From NCBI GenBank assembly GCA_030068075.1, contig CM057841.1, forward strand, positions 3,036,565 to 3,100,564: DNA of 64,000 nt. Direction: 5' to 3'. Each line of letters begins with the position of its first letter. Position 1 is the stretch's first letter. This stretch comes from Paguma larvata. Taxonomy: Eukaryota; Chordata; Mammalia; Carnivora; Viverridae. Below the pieces are notes generated by a model. The model saw only the letters and a list, made by a program, of their open reading frames with translations, did no database searches and was not told the DNA's origin. This document shows positions 22,601 to 43,100 of the stretch, one piece after another. The translations under genes and the position numbers were made by a program.

Positions 22601-23500
22601 CGAGCTCTGTCGTCTTTGTGCTGTGTACTTTGAGGGTGAAGATACCCCTCTCTCTCGGTACTGGGCACACGTCCTGGCGGTTTGTGTTTCCCTGCGTCTA
22701 CGTTACCAGCGCATCTGATAGGTACTTGGCGTGTGCAGATTGCTGCCCCACAGCGGAGGCCCCTCACCCTCTCCCAGCCCTCTCGGGGCCTTCTGCCCCT
22801 ATACGACCAAGTCTTGGCATTGGCGTCGTTGGGTCAGGAGCATTGTCTCCTTTTCTGGAGTGAACTTGGTATAAGCCCGTCTTCTCCTTGGGACCCAGCC
22901 CTGTCACGTGGGGGGGGGGGTAGCTTTTCCTAATTGCAGGCATTCCCCCTCCACCCCCCCTGCTTCCCCTCCATCCCTTACAGTTCATATGCAGATGGCA
23001 TCAGGCCCTTCTTCCTGCAGATTCTGTCTTCTAACCTGTCTGAGGGGTAGCCTCTCTGGAGTCAGAACTCTAGTCACCCGTGTGCCCTGCCCGCTGTGGG
23101 AGTGTGGCCTCCAGGCACAGTGCTTTCGTCCCCAGCACTCAGCGGCATGCTGCTTGACTTTTTCCTGCTCTAAACCGTCCTTTGCAGTGTCGTCTGGGGA
23201 AGGTGTTCCCTGCTCCAGGAGTTTTCCGCTTCCTGGGTGAGAGTTACACAAAAAGTGTATCTGCTTCCTTGTTTCCACAAACTTGCAGAGTGTTCTCGTG
23301 GAATGTTTCTTCCAGAGTTTAGACCCCCGTGCTGGGCTTGTCTCAAGGCTGCATAAGCGGAACTTGGCCTGGTCTCGGTCGTCATACCGTAAATGCGTCT
23401 TCCCTTTACCGTCCCCCGTGCCTGACTGTTCTCGGCCTTGTTCATGTCTGTGTTGGACCGTCCAGGGAATAAACCTGTGTTCCTTCCGTCTCTCTCAGCA
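19627..23500 (+). other. CNOT3 5' UTR intron
   Basis: CpG island tail to about 20.8 kb, then GC-rich sequence with a 40-base G-rich run at 21446-21485 and another G run at 22908-22920. I see no exon and no clear SINE. Long open frames here follow from the high GC content. Confidence 0.5.
21446..21491 (+). repeat. Poly-G tract, candidate G-quadruplex
   Basis: A run of about 40 bases is almost all G, broken by single T and A residues, inside the CNOT3 5' intron. On the plus (transcribed-sense) strand it fits the G-quadruplex pattern several times over. Confidence 0.8.
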
Positions 23501-23541
23501 GCGTCCGTCTCCAGGAGAGTATGAAGAGAGTGCGTCTGTAG

Positions 23542-33431
<9,890 letters not shown>

Positions 33432-33650
33432 CACCGGCCCCCCTCAACCCTCCCCTCCCCCCCGCATGCTAATCCCCCTGCCCAGGTGAGGGCTCTGCCC
33501 TGGGACACAGGGGGAGGCCCCAGGCCATGGGGCAGCCCTCACCCCCAGGAAGCAGCCCCACCCTGGGGGCCCGGGGGCGAGGGCTGCCCCCTCCTCCCCT
33601 CCCCAGTGAGGGACATTTTTTGGTAAACCTATTTTCATTTTGGAAAATAT

Positions 33651-36549
33651 TTATGAATAAATAGTTTTATATGACGGCTGGCAGCTGCGGCCTCTCCTAT
33701 CCCCCCAGGAGTCCGTAAGCACTTGGGTCTTGCTGGCAGGGCGCCGGGCCCACTGGGGGTTGTACTGGGAGTTGTACCGCCCCCGCCGTTCGTCCATCTC
33801 CTCCGCAGGCTGGTCCTCTGGGGGGGCTGTGCCCCGCACTCGGGCCACCAAGGCCTCTGCCCGAGCACGCTCGGTTGCTTCCCGCCGGAGACGTTCGGCT
33901 CGGAGCTGGTCCAGGGATGGGCGTCTGGGGGCACAGAAGTCCAGTTAAAAAGCTTACAGTCCCTGGAAGCCCACCCTCCCCGAAGGAGGACCCCCGTGCC
34001 TACAGTCGACCTGCCTGCATGCAGGCACATCCCAGCCTCCCCACTGGGGGCCCCCCCATCTTTAACAGTAGAGGGGCACCAGCTGCCCCTGCTGGAGAAG
34101 ACAGGAGACCATACACCAGCGCTCTGCTGAGGGGTCTGTCCTCCTAGAGACACAAACCTCAAAGACAGGGTGGTTCTCAAACTGCTCTCAAAGACCCCAG
34201 AGGGCTTTATGTGCTTGGGGTTCTGTTACTATTTGGCATAAAACAAAATCTTGACAACAAAGCCACATCCCTCAGTCTATCACAGCATTGTCTCCCCACC
34301 AGCTACTGTACACTCAAGACTGAAAGTTCAGTGACTCTGCAGATCCCCGGACAGGGCGTCAGGGCCCCCTCTCTGCCCAGCCCACCCAGACCCAGCGCCC
34401 ACTCCGCCCTCCCAGCTTCTCCTTACGCTTCCGGCTGCTGCTTCTCCAGCCGCTCCTTTCCCGTTCTGCGGTGGCCGTCGCCATCACCACTGTGCTGCCT
34501 CTTCTTCTTCAAATGCTTCTGCATCTCCCGTAGGGGGTCCAGGCGCTTCTTGATCTTTTCATCTGGACCTGGGCCAGGTGGGGGCACCCCGCGCCCTGGG
34601 GGGAGCTGGTACCAAGGCGGTTGAGTCTGGGCTTCTGCTGCACTCTGGCCCAGGTATGTCAGGATGCCCAGAGCTTTCTCCTGCCTCTCCTGAGGGGACA
34701 GCAAATGGGGAGGTGCGGATGTCAAGTATGTCTCCCCGCAAGGAGCCCTACGTAGACACCAGGGCACCCAAGGCTCCTGGCGAGGCAGAAGCAGTTTAGC
34801 CAGTGGGTGCTGGAAGGCTGTCACAAGACCGCTGTGCCATGTTCTAGGAACACACAAGGCCAGCACAGGTGGGGTTCCTGCCCTGGCCCCAAGGGCAAGT
34901 TCAGTAACAAAAAGCACAGAAAGGAAGGACCGGGTAGTGCAGGTGGTGCTGCCGTAGGGTTCAGAGGCAGGCATCTTTGGGGATATAATTTGAATACAAA
35001 GCAGCAAGCAAGGCACAAAGGAAGGAAGCAAGTTCAGAGCTTGGTAGGAATCACCCAGTGGGGGAGTGACAGGATCTGGTTTACACTGAAAAAGCTCCTG
35101 TCCCCTTCCCAAACCCCGACCAGGCCTGGACATCAGGAGAGGGGTCTCCAACTAGCAGCTGCTCCCAAGCCCTGCAAGCTTGGATGGCAATAAACGGCAC
35201 TTCTGGGGGCTAGGTTCCAGGACTCTGCTCGGTCCTCTATGTCAGGTCACTTAATCCCCACCCTCTCCATACTCCTGGTAGTCCCCAGGGGGGAGTGGGG
35301 GGGACACAGACACCCCTAGCTCACTCATTAGCTGAGAGGCCAGCTTACTTTCTCCTGTCGCTTTTCTTCCTCGTACTCTTTGTTGCCTCTGGTCACGCCT
35401 TTCCCTTCCTCCAGCAGCTCTCGGAATAGGTCCACAGGGCCAGGAGTCAGGGCTCCGGCTTCCAGTTCGGGTAGCGAGTTCTGACGCCTGGCTTTCTTCC
35501 GTAGGAATTCTGTGCGGGCCTGGGGAAGAGAGAGTCACTGGCACAACATTCAGAAACTAGACGTGATTCACACACCTGTGACGCTGGACCACAGAAAATG
35601 ACAGTCCTTAGTGCAGGAGTTCAGAAGAGGCACCTGTCCCAGCCTGCGGAGAGGGTGGGGGAATGCGGGACACCTGAGTTTGTAAGCTGCCTCCTTCCCC
35701 AACAGCCAGCCAGCAGGGTTCCCAATCTCAAGTGGAAATAAGCAGCCCAACGTATGCGAACAGGCTATCCGGATGACAGGCAGGGCTCCATTCATGACGA
35801 CATACAATCGCTGCGCTAGAAGTGAATTTTAAAAGCCCAGACCACCTCGCAGCCGGCGTTGAGGATCAGATTCACTAAAGAAGAAAGCTACGTCCAAACC
35901 GGAGGTTAGGAGTTACATGGAAAGCCCCTGGGGCAGAAAGGGCAGGGAGAGAGCTGCCCCACCGCGCAACTGCTGTGTCCCATTGTCCTTTCCCTTCTGA
36001 AGCCATCCCACTTCTCTGCCTAATGATGAGGACGGCGCCCCTCTAGGCACCAACGGTGCTTAGAGAGACTGCAGGTTAAGTACTCTGCGCGGGGCGAGCA
36101 TACAGTAGGCGCTCAACAGGGAGGTTGTGCAGGCAAACTAATCTGAGCTTCCTTGAACTGCTCAGGGGTTCATTTTTTCACAAGCCGCTACTCTGCGCTA
36201 GGCATTCTCCAGCCTCCCGAAAGACACGAGCGGGGGAAACCAGGATAAGACAGAGAGAGGCCTAGGCAGGCCCCGCACAGATGGGTACACGCACAGATGG
36301 ACCAGCCCCTCCTTCTTCACGCGACACACCGCGCCTGCGCGCCACCTCGCTTCCGGCCCCTCCCAAGGCGCCTGCGCGCTCGACCCGCAGTCTCCTCAGG
36401 CTGCGCTAGGGTCTTACCTCCTGCTGAGCGAGCAGCACCCTCCTCTCACGCTCTTTCTCCTCCTCCCGGGCTTGAGCCTCATCACGCCGCACGCGAGCAA
36501 CATTGTCTTTGTTCCGGACGTGCCAGCTCTTCTTGGGCAAGATATTCAT
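33651..36549 (-). CDS. LENG1: LENG1, leukocyte receptor cluster member 1
   Basis: Four coding exons on the minus strand: 36418-36549, 35349-35519, 34427-34689, 33651-33924. The protein starts [20 protein letters not shown] (ATG at 36549). It is rich in Arg, Glu and Lys and looks largely helical or coiled. Exon 3 holds the conserved stretch [20 protein letters not shown]. Its function is poorly known; from memory it is listed among spliceosome-associated, nuclear proteins. As read, the frame gives 279 aa with the tail [15 protein letters not shown] and onward, ending at 33651. One missing base after CGC CCT (about 33737) would instead give ...[12 protein letters not shown] and a stop at 33697-33699. 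That makes exactly 264 aa, the human length. The shift is either a sequence error or a real lineage change. The gene is tail-to-tail with CNOT3. Confidence 0.92.
33656..33661 (+). terminator. CNOT3 polyadenylation signal AATAAA
   Basis: AATAAA lies 225 bp after the CNOT3 stop. It overlaps the 3' end of the LENG1 reading frame on the other strand, whose TAA is at 33651-33653. Confidence 0.85.
33666..33671 (-). terminator. Possible LENG1 poly(A) signal TATAAA
   Basis: No AATAAA is seen on the minus strand past the LENG1 stop. TATAAA, a minor variant signal, lies at 33671-33666 and would place cleavage near 33650-33635. LENG1 and CNOT3 transcripts would then overlap at their 3' ends. Confidence 0.4.
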
Positions 36550-36554
36550 GGCGT

Positions 36555-36860
36555 CGTAGCCGGTCACCGACTGGCAGGCCCGCCTCCAAGCACTTCCTAT
36601 TGGCGAGAGAGTTCCCTTCCCTGTTGTTCCTGCCTTAGCCACGGATTGGTCCTGGGCTGTTTGCCACGCCCCTCCAGGTCCGTAGCGAGAGCTAATTGGC
36701 TGAGATGCCCAAATTTGGATTGGTGTAGTCTAGCGACCACCTCTTACCAAGGTTGAGCCAATCACGTGTCCCCGCCCTGAATCGTACCGGACGCGGCCAC
36801 TGATTGGCTGACACGCCCGTCATGTCTTCTCGAGGCCAATTCATTTGATTGGCTTGTGTC
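36555..36860 (-). promoter_or_regulatory. LENG1 promoter with CCAAT-box array
   Basis: Upstream of the LENG1 ATG there are six CCAAT boxes in the gene's own direction (ATTGG on plus at 36599, 36645, 36695, 36719, 36803, 36848). Two lie in the opposite direction (CCAAT at 36758 and 36836). The nearest is about 50 bp from the ATG. Confidence 0.7.
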
Positions 36861-36926
36861 CAACTCCTCCCACCCCGCCCGCTTCAGGATGCAATTTACA
36901 AAGAATGCTCTGCAAGCCGGGCTGCC

Positions 36927-36932
36927 TTTATT
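36927..36932 (-). terminator. TMC4 polyadenylation signal AATAAA
   Basis: TTTATT on plus (AATAAA on minus) lies about 200 bp past the TMC4 stop at 37134. It is about 75 bp from the farthest LENG1 promoter CCAAT box, so the two genes are packed closely. Confidence 0.8.
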
Positions 36933-37133
36933 GATAAAAGAAAGACGTAAACTGGAGTGTAAGGGTGGCGGAGCTTCAGGGTCCTGGAAATGCCCGAATC
37001 CCAAGGCTGTAAGGGGGTGGGGTTTTCTCCAATTTTTACATTTTACAGATGACGTGCCAGAGGCTTATAAAGGGTGTTGGGGGCAGGTCTGGGTCAGCAA
37101 GTGGGACGTCGTCCTGAGCAAGGCTAGGGGAGG

Positions 37134-40100
37134 TCAAAGAGCCCTGTTGGCCGAGCTCAGTGCCACAGCGCGCTGTGCCAGAAAGACCTTATTCTGCGCC
37201 TCCTGGGTAAAGGATTAAGAGAGGTAGGAGTGAGACAAACCTCTTCCCACGGTTTCTTTCCATATCCAGGACCCATTCTTAGGAATCCAGTCTGGCTCAC
37301 CGTCTGTATCTGACGTTTGAGTTCAGAGATGAGACGTCCATATGAGTTAGCCAAGACCAAGGTATACACCATCAGGATGCTATAGGAGACAAACGGAAGC
37401 CACACCCAAACGCTCTTAGACTATCTTCGACGTATGGCCCCTTAGAAACCAGATATCTGAGCCCCCAGGCCCCCTCCTCCCTCAGACCCGGGAGTCCAGG
37501 CCCTATCCCCTCCTCCCTAAACTCAGGAATTTGGGTCCCCAGCCCCTTCCTCTCTTAGAAACAGGCAGCAGGGACCCCAGATCACACAAACTCAGACCTA
37601 AGAGTCTCAGCCCTCTCACCTGGAGATCAACAGAAGAGGCACAGCAAAAGCCTGGGTCCCCAGGAAAAAGAGAAAGTTCTGGGTGATCCGAGGGAGCCTG
37701 GAAATAGACTCAGGGATCTTGGCCCAGATGGACGACTGACCTCGGAATGGACCACACAGCTTCGAAGGTGGGATCCTGAAGAAATCAGAGACAGTGCTCA
37801 AGGATGGCCAAGATTTAGAATCCTGGATGACAGCGGAGGGAGGGAGGGAGGCGCCTCCCAAACTTACAAGAAGATGCTATACAGCACGGGAACAGCGGAG
37901 ATGGTCAGACCCAGGAGAAGGACCAAGGGGAAAAAGAAGTTCACTGTGGAGGCCCGAAAGGTGCGGGAGGCCGGAGAGCAGGTGGAGAAAACGGTGAACT
38001 AGGGGGAGAAGGAGGACATCTGAGACAAAAGAGGAATCTGAGACACAAGAATCTGAGCCCTAGCCTGTCCTTTTTCACCGTCCAGGAGTCCGGGTCCCTG
38101 CCCCGCCTCCTGGATCTCGGCCCCCCCCCCGCCTCGCCCCCCAGTCAGGAACCAGAAATCCCTAAACTTTTGCTGCCATCAGACCCAGGAGAGTCCAGGC
38201 CCTTCTTCCCTCGGACCGAGAAGTTAAGACGCCCTAGACCCCCTTCTCCCACATCCCGAAGTCTGTCCTCCAGACTCCTCCTCTCTCAGGATGTAGCGGT
38301 TGGGGACTCTCGCAAACCCCTCCCCAGTACCCAGAAGTCCACCACACTCCTCACCTTCTTGACATAGAAAAGTAGCAGGAACTTGACCGTGTTGAGCATA
38401 GGTAGTAAAGGGCAGAAAAAACTCCCTACCCAGACCACCGTCTGCGCGTAGATGAGCCCCAGCACCTCGTCGGGCACCTGGAACTCCTGGGTTCCCACCG
38501 TGCGTCCCAGCGCCCCGGGACAGAGGCCACCGAGCAGCCTGAAGGGCGGGGCCGGGCCGAGTCAGAGACTCGAAGGCCCGGGTCGCGCCGTCTCCACCCC
38601 CCGCCCCACCAATCAGAAGTGAGCAAGTCTGAGGAGGGGTGGAGCTTTTAAAGTCCTGGAGGGGGTGGGGCCAGAGGCGGGGGCCTGAGCGCTAGAGGTA
38701 GGGGCGGGGTCAGAGGGAAGTAACTAGGTAACAAAGGGGGCGGGGTCGGCGGGACTGGGGAAAGGGGCGGGGCTCTCACTTCCGAGGAAACTGGATGAGC
38801 AGCAGGACAGCCAGGCCCGTCAGCAAATCAAAGAGCAGGAGTTTGTACATCTCCTGCCCCAGCCGAGTCTCCCAGCACTGAGGAAGGAAGTCATGGGTCA
38901 GAAAGACCTCAGGAACCAGGCATCTAAGGACCAAGCATCCAAGTCTCTAACTCTCAAGCGTGTGAGATCTTTACAATCCTTTCTCTGGGGGTCCTCGGTT
39001 TTCTCAAACATCCCTACCCCTGTCCTCAAGAGGAGGGGTGTTCTTAGCACCTTAAACCTGATGTGTTGACCCACCCACCTCCTCCTCTGCTTGAAGGACC
39101 CAGGGTTTGGGGCCCCTCTCCGTCCTTCTCACCGGTAGCTCTTTGTAATTGTAGCCACAGGTTTGGCAGTCCTCGGCCTCAGCATTGCCCCCGCAAGTGA
39201 TCTGATTCCAGAGAGAGAAGAGCAAGACCAGCAGGGAGGCCAGGCGGAGAAACACGGTCCTGGCAGGTGGGGGGAGGGGAAGGGAGAGAACGGGGAATCA
39301 GCACTGAGCAGTGCTCCCGCGTGCTGGGCCCCTCCTGTGTGGAATACACTCACAATTATCCCCGTTTCACAGATGAAGAAACTGAGGCTCTGTGAGCAAG
39401 AGTCAGGATCTGAATACAGATCTCACTGGGCCCCATATCCTGGGGATTTCCGCGCCTTATGAACTACAGCCAGTGCCCTTCAGACCAGTCCTGCCATCAT
39501 CCCCCGCCCACCCCCAAAGGCTAGAACCTGAGCAGGATAAAAACAATCTGGCGGCTCCTGGTGTAGCCCTCCAGTGGGGCAATGAGCTTCAACACAGGTG
39601 GCAGCAAGAAGTTGACCCCAGTAATGAAGATGGACGGAAGGTAATCCACTCCAAGCTTCACTAGTGGCGTCTGCTGGACAAACGGCGTCTCCTGGGAGAG
39701 AGGGGTGGACCAAGTAAGAGGCTCTGGGGTTCTGGAGGAACGTCCTCCCCCAGCCTCTAATTCCTCCAGCACCTCGAAGTCCGAGGTCCAAACATACACC
39801 TCCATTCCTCCTAAGATCGCAGAAATTCTAGACTTCAGTCCCCTCCAACCTTCGCAATGTGAGTTCCGGGTTGGCAGGACTCCCTTCCCCCAGGACCCTC
39901 CGCACCTGCAGCTCCACAGTGGCCCCTGTAGCCCAGTAGACTCCGTAGAAGGCTGCTACCAGGAGCGCAATCACTAGCAGATTGAGCAGGACCCGCACCG
40001 ACCACACCTTGGCCTGCTGGCCCAGGGTCCGCACGGCAGCCTGGCGCCGCACCATGGCTTCCTCCAGCTCCACCTGAGGCCGGAAAGACGTGTGTTTGGG

Positions 40101-43100
40101 CTCATTTCTCCCCAGGCCCGGCCGGTGGTCCAGAGCCCCTGCTCAACTTAAACTGACACAGCACCGTCCCTCTAAGGACTTCTACAATCCTTGTCCCAGC
40201 CCCTTTGTGGGTCACCATTTAGATCTCCCGGCCCCGCCCCTCCAAAGTCCCACCCAGCACGCACGGGCCACGCCCCAGCACTCCGCGCCCCGCCCCTCTG
40301 AGGCCCCGCCCAGCACTCACGCCCTGTGCCTAGTTCCGAGTCATTTCTCGTTTCAAGGCCTCTGTCTTACTCTAAGGAGCTTCAGGCCCCGCCCCGTTCC
40401 TGCTGCTTGCTTTTTCCTGTGCCCTTTGACCTCGAGTATCCCTATTGTGGCCTCTTCCCAGTCCTCTCCTTTCCCAAGGCCCGTCTCCTTAGAAGAAAGC
40501 TCCACCCAGCGTCTCTCTGGAGCCCCATCCCGGGTCAAGGCCCCGCCCCCGCCCCTCTGGTCCCTACGTGGTTGCAGGTCCCCTCCGCTCACCTGCAGCT
40601 CGTATAGGATGATGCGCTGGCGCAGGCGCACGTGGACCTCCCCGCGGAGGCCGAAGTCCCAGGCGGTGAACACCCGGTGGCTGTAGCTGGTCAGGGCCCC
40701 AGACTCAGCCAACAACGTCTGCTTCAGCCCTGACACGGAGCTAAGGGAGGGAAGAGCCAGGAGACAGGATGTGGAAGGCCAGCCCCCTCTTGTGGGACAA
40801 ACAGGGAAGACGAACCCCAAGACCTCGGGCACTTGCGAGCTGCTACGTAGCAGAGAAGGAGTCAGAGACCAAGCAAGAGATTCAGGGACAGACTCGGGAA
40901 CATAGACACCCGAGAGACAGAGAAAGACAGAAACCCAGTAGATAGGGACAGAGGTCCAGAGAGAAGGGGACAGGGACCCAGAATGAGACAAAGACCCTGG
41001 GGAGAGACAGGAATTTTGAGGAGACACTGAGACCCCAAAGGGGACAGATTCAGGAAAGGGGGACAAACAGTGAAACAAGGCAAGAGAAATCTAGAGAAAG
41101 GAGTCAGACTCAGAGGGAAGGACAGACATCAGAGAAAGGGGGTGGGGGAGAAGACCCAGAGAAAGGAGGATAGACACTCAAAGACGTGGGGCAAAGAGCC
41201 AGAGCGGGGACAGAGAAGCAGAGAAAACTGGACCAGGAGGTGCCGTTCCCACGCTTACACCCCAGCAGGAGCCCCCAGCTCCCCTTCCGTGGACACCTAC
41301 AGAGTCCCGCTCTCTCTGCTTCCACCTGGGCCCTCTTGAAGCCATTCTGTTCTCGTGCTCTCAGAACCTTCTTTTTATGCAGATGAGATGGTACTGCCCT
41401 TTAAAAGCTGTTTCACAGCTTCTCCTTGTTCTTGACACATAGGCTCCTTCATGGCGCACAGTCAGCCAGCGCACCTGATCCAGGCCCACCTGCTTGCTGA
41501 AGCTCAAATCCTGTCCCTCCTCCTCCCCTCGCCTTCCGCCCCCCCATGACTTTTCATTTCTCAGAACACTCCAAACCTCTTCTCACCACAGGACCTTTGC
41601 ACTTGCAGTCCCCACTGCCCAGAAAGCCCAAGTCTTAGCTGCTCACATGGTCAGTTCCTTCTCGTCCGTCTGGGCTCTACCTACAGGTCACCTCATCAGA
41701 TAGTCCTTAACTGAACACTCCATTTAACAAGGCTCCCTACCCATTCTTTGTCACGGGGTGGTGGTGGGGGGTGGGGGCAAACTATGGCGCCAGGTTTTGT
41801 AAATAAAACTTTATTGGAACACGCCCATGTGCACTCATTTACGTACTGTCGACAGCTGCCTTGACCCGACTACTCTCACACAGAGACTGTATGGCTGGGA
41901 AAGATGAAAGTATTTCCTACCTGGCCTTTATCGAGAAAAAATTGCTGATTCCTGCTCTATCACCTGGATCATTGCCTCCTATTTGGTTTCTTCCTTTTTT
42001 AAAAAAATTTTTTTAACATTTATTCATTTTTGAGAGAGAGAGACAAAGCATGACCAGGGGAAGGGCAGAGAGAGAGACACACACAGAATCTGAAGCAGGC
42101 TCCAGGTTCCGAGCTGTTAGCAGAGAGCCCAACATGGGGCTCAAACTCACGGACTAGGAGATCATGACCTGAGCCGAAATCGGACGCTTAACCCACCGAG
42201 CCACCCAGGCGCCCCTAGCTGATTCGCTTTTTAACATAAAATTTGCTTTTATTCATCTCGCAATTTATCTCCCCTCCTGGACTGTGAGCCGCACAAAGGT
42301 AGGGGGACCCTCGGGCCTTGCCACAGTGCCTGGCATTTAGACGACACTCAATTTTCTTTTCTAAGCCCTTGGTCTCCTTCTTGACACGGTCCCTCCCCTT
42401 AGAGAACTCCCAGTCTTGCCTGAATGCCTGCAAGTCCCCAATTTGCATCTCTGGTGCAGACGGGGCTCCGGGACCCACATACGCGACTACCTACTCGCCG
42501 TTCGCCTTGTACGTCCAAAAGTCATCTCGGAATCCGTCAGCCAAAGCGCACGCCGCCCCCCGCTCTTTCTACAGCTCTCCCCCTCTCCCCACGGCGCTGC
42601 CCTTCCAGATGCGTGACACCTGCAATCACTCCTGACTTCCAGCCTTCCCCACCCCCACATCCAATCTTTGGGGAACCCTCTGGGCTCTACTCAATGGACA
42701 CCCAGAGTCTCCCTCTCTTATGGAGAACGGGCCAAAGCAATCCGCGATGTTAACAGAAAGGATGGGGCGGTGAGGGGGGGATGTGGGAGCTTGCAGAGTT
42801 CTTGAGGGGCTTCTGGAGGCTGCTCGTGTTCCGTGGGAACATACCAAGCTCTACCCTTTGGTTTCTGCATGTTTCTGGATACGTGATATTTTTTAAATGA
42901 AAAATATATGGGGGCACCTGGGTGGCTCAGTCGTTTGACCCTCCTACTCTTGACTTCGGCTCAGGTCGTGATCTCATGGTTCGTGCCTTCGAGCCCCGCA
43001 CTGGGCTGTGTGCTGACGGCACAGAGCCCCCTTCAGATCCTCTGTCCCCCACTCTCTCTCTCTGCCCCTGACCCGCTGGTGCGTGCACTCTCTCTCAAAA

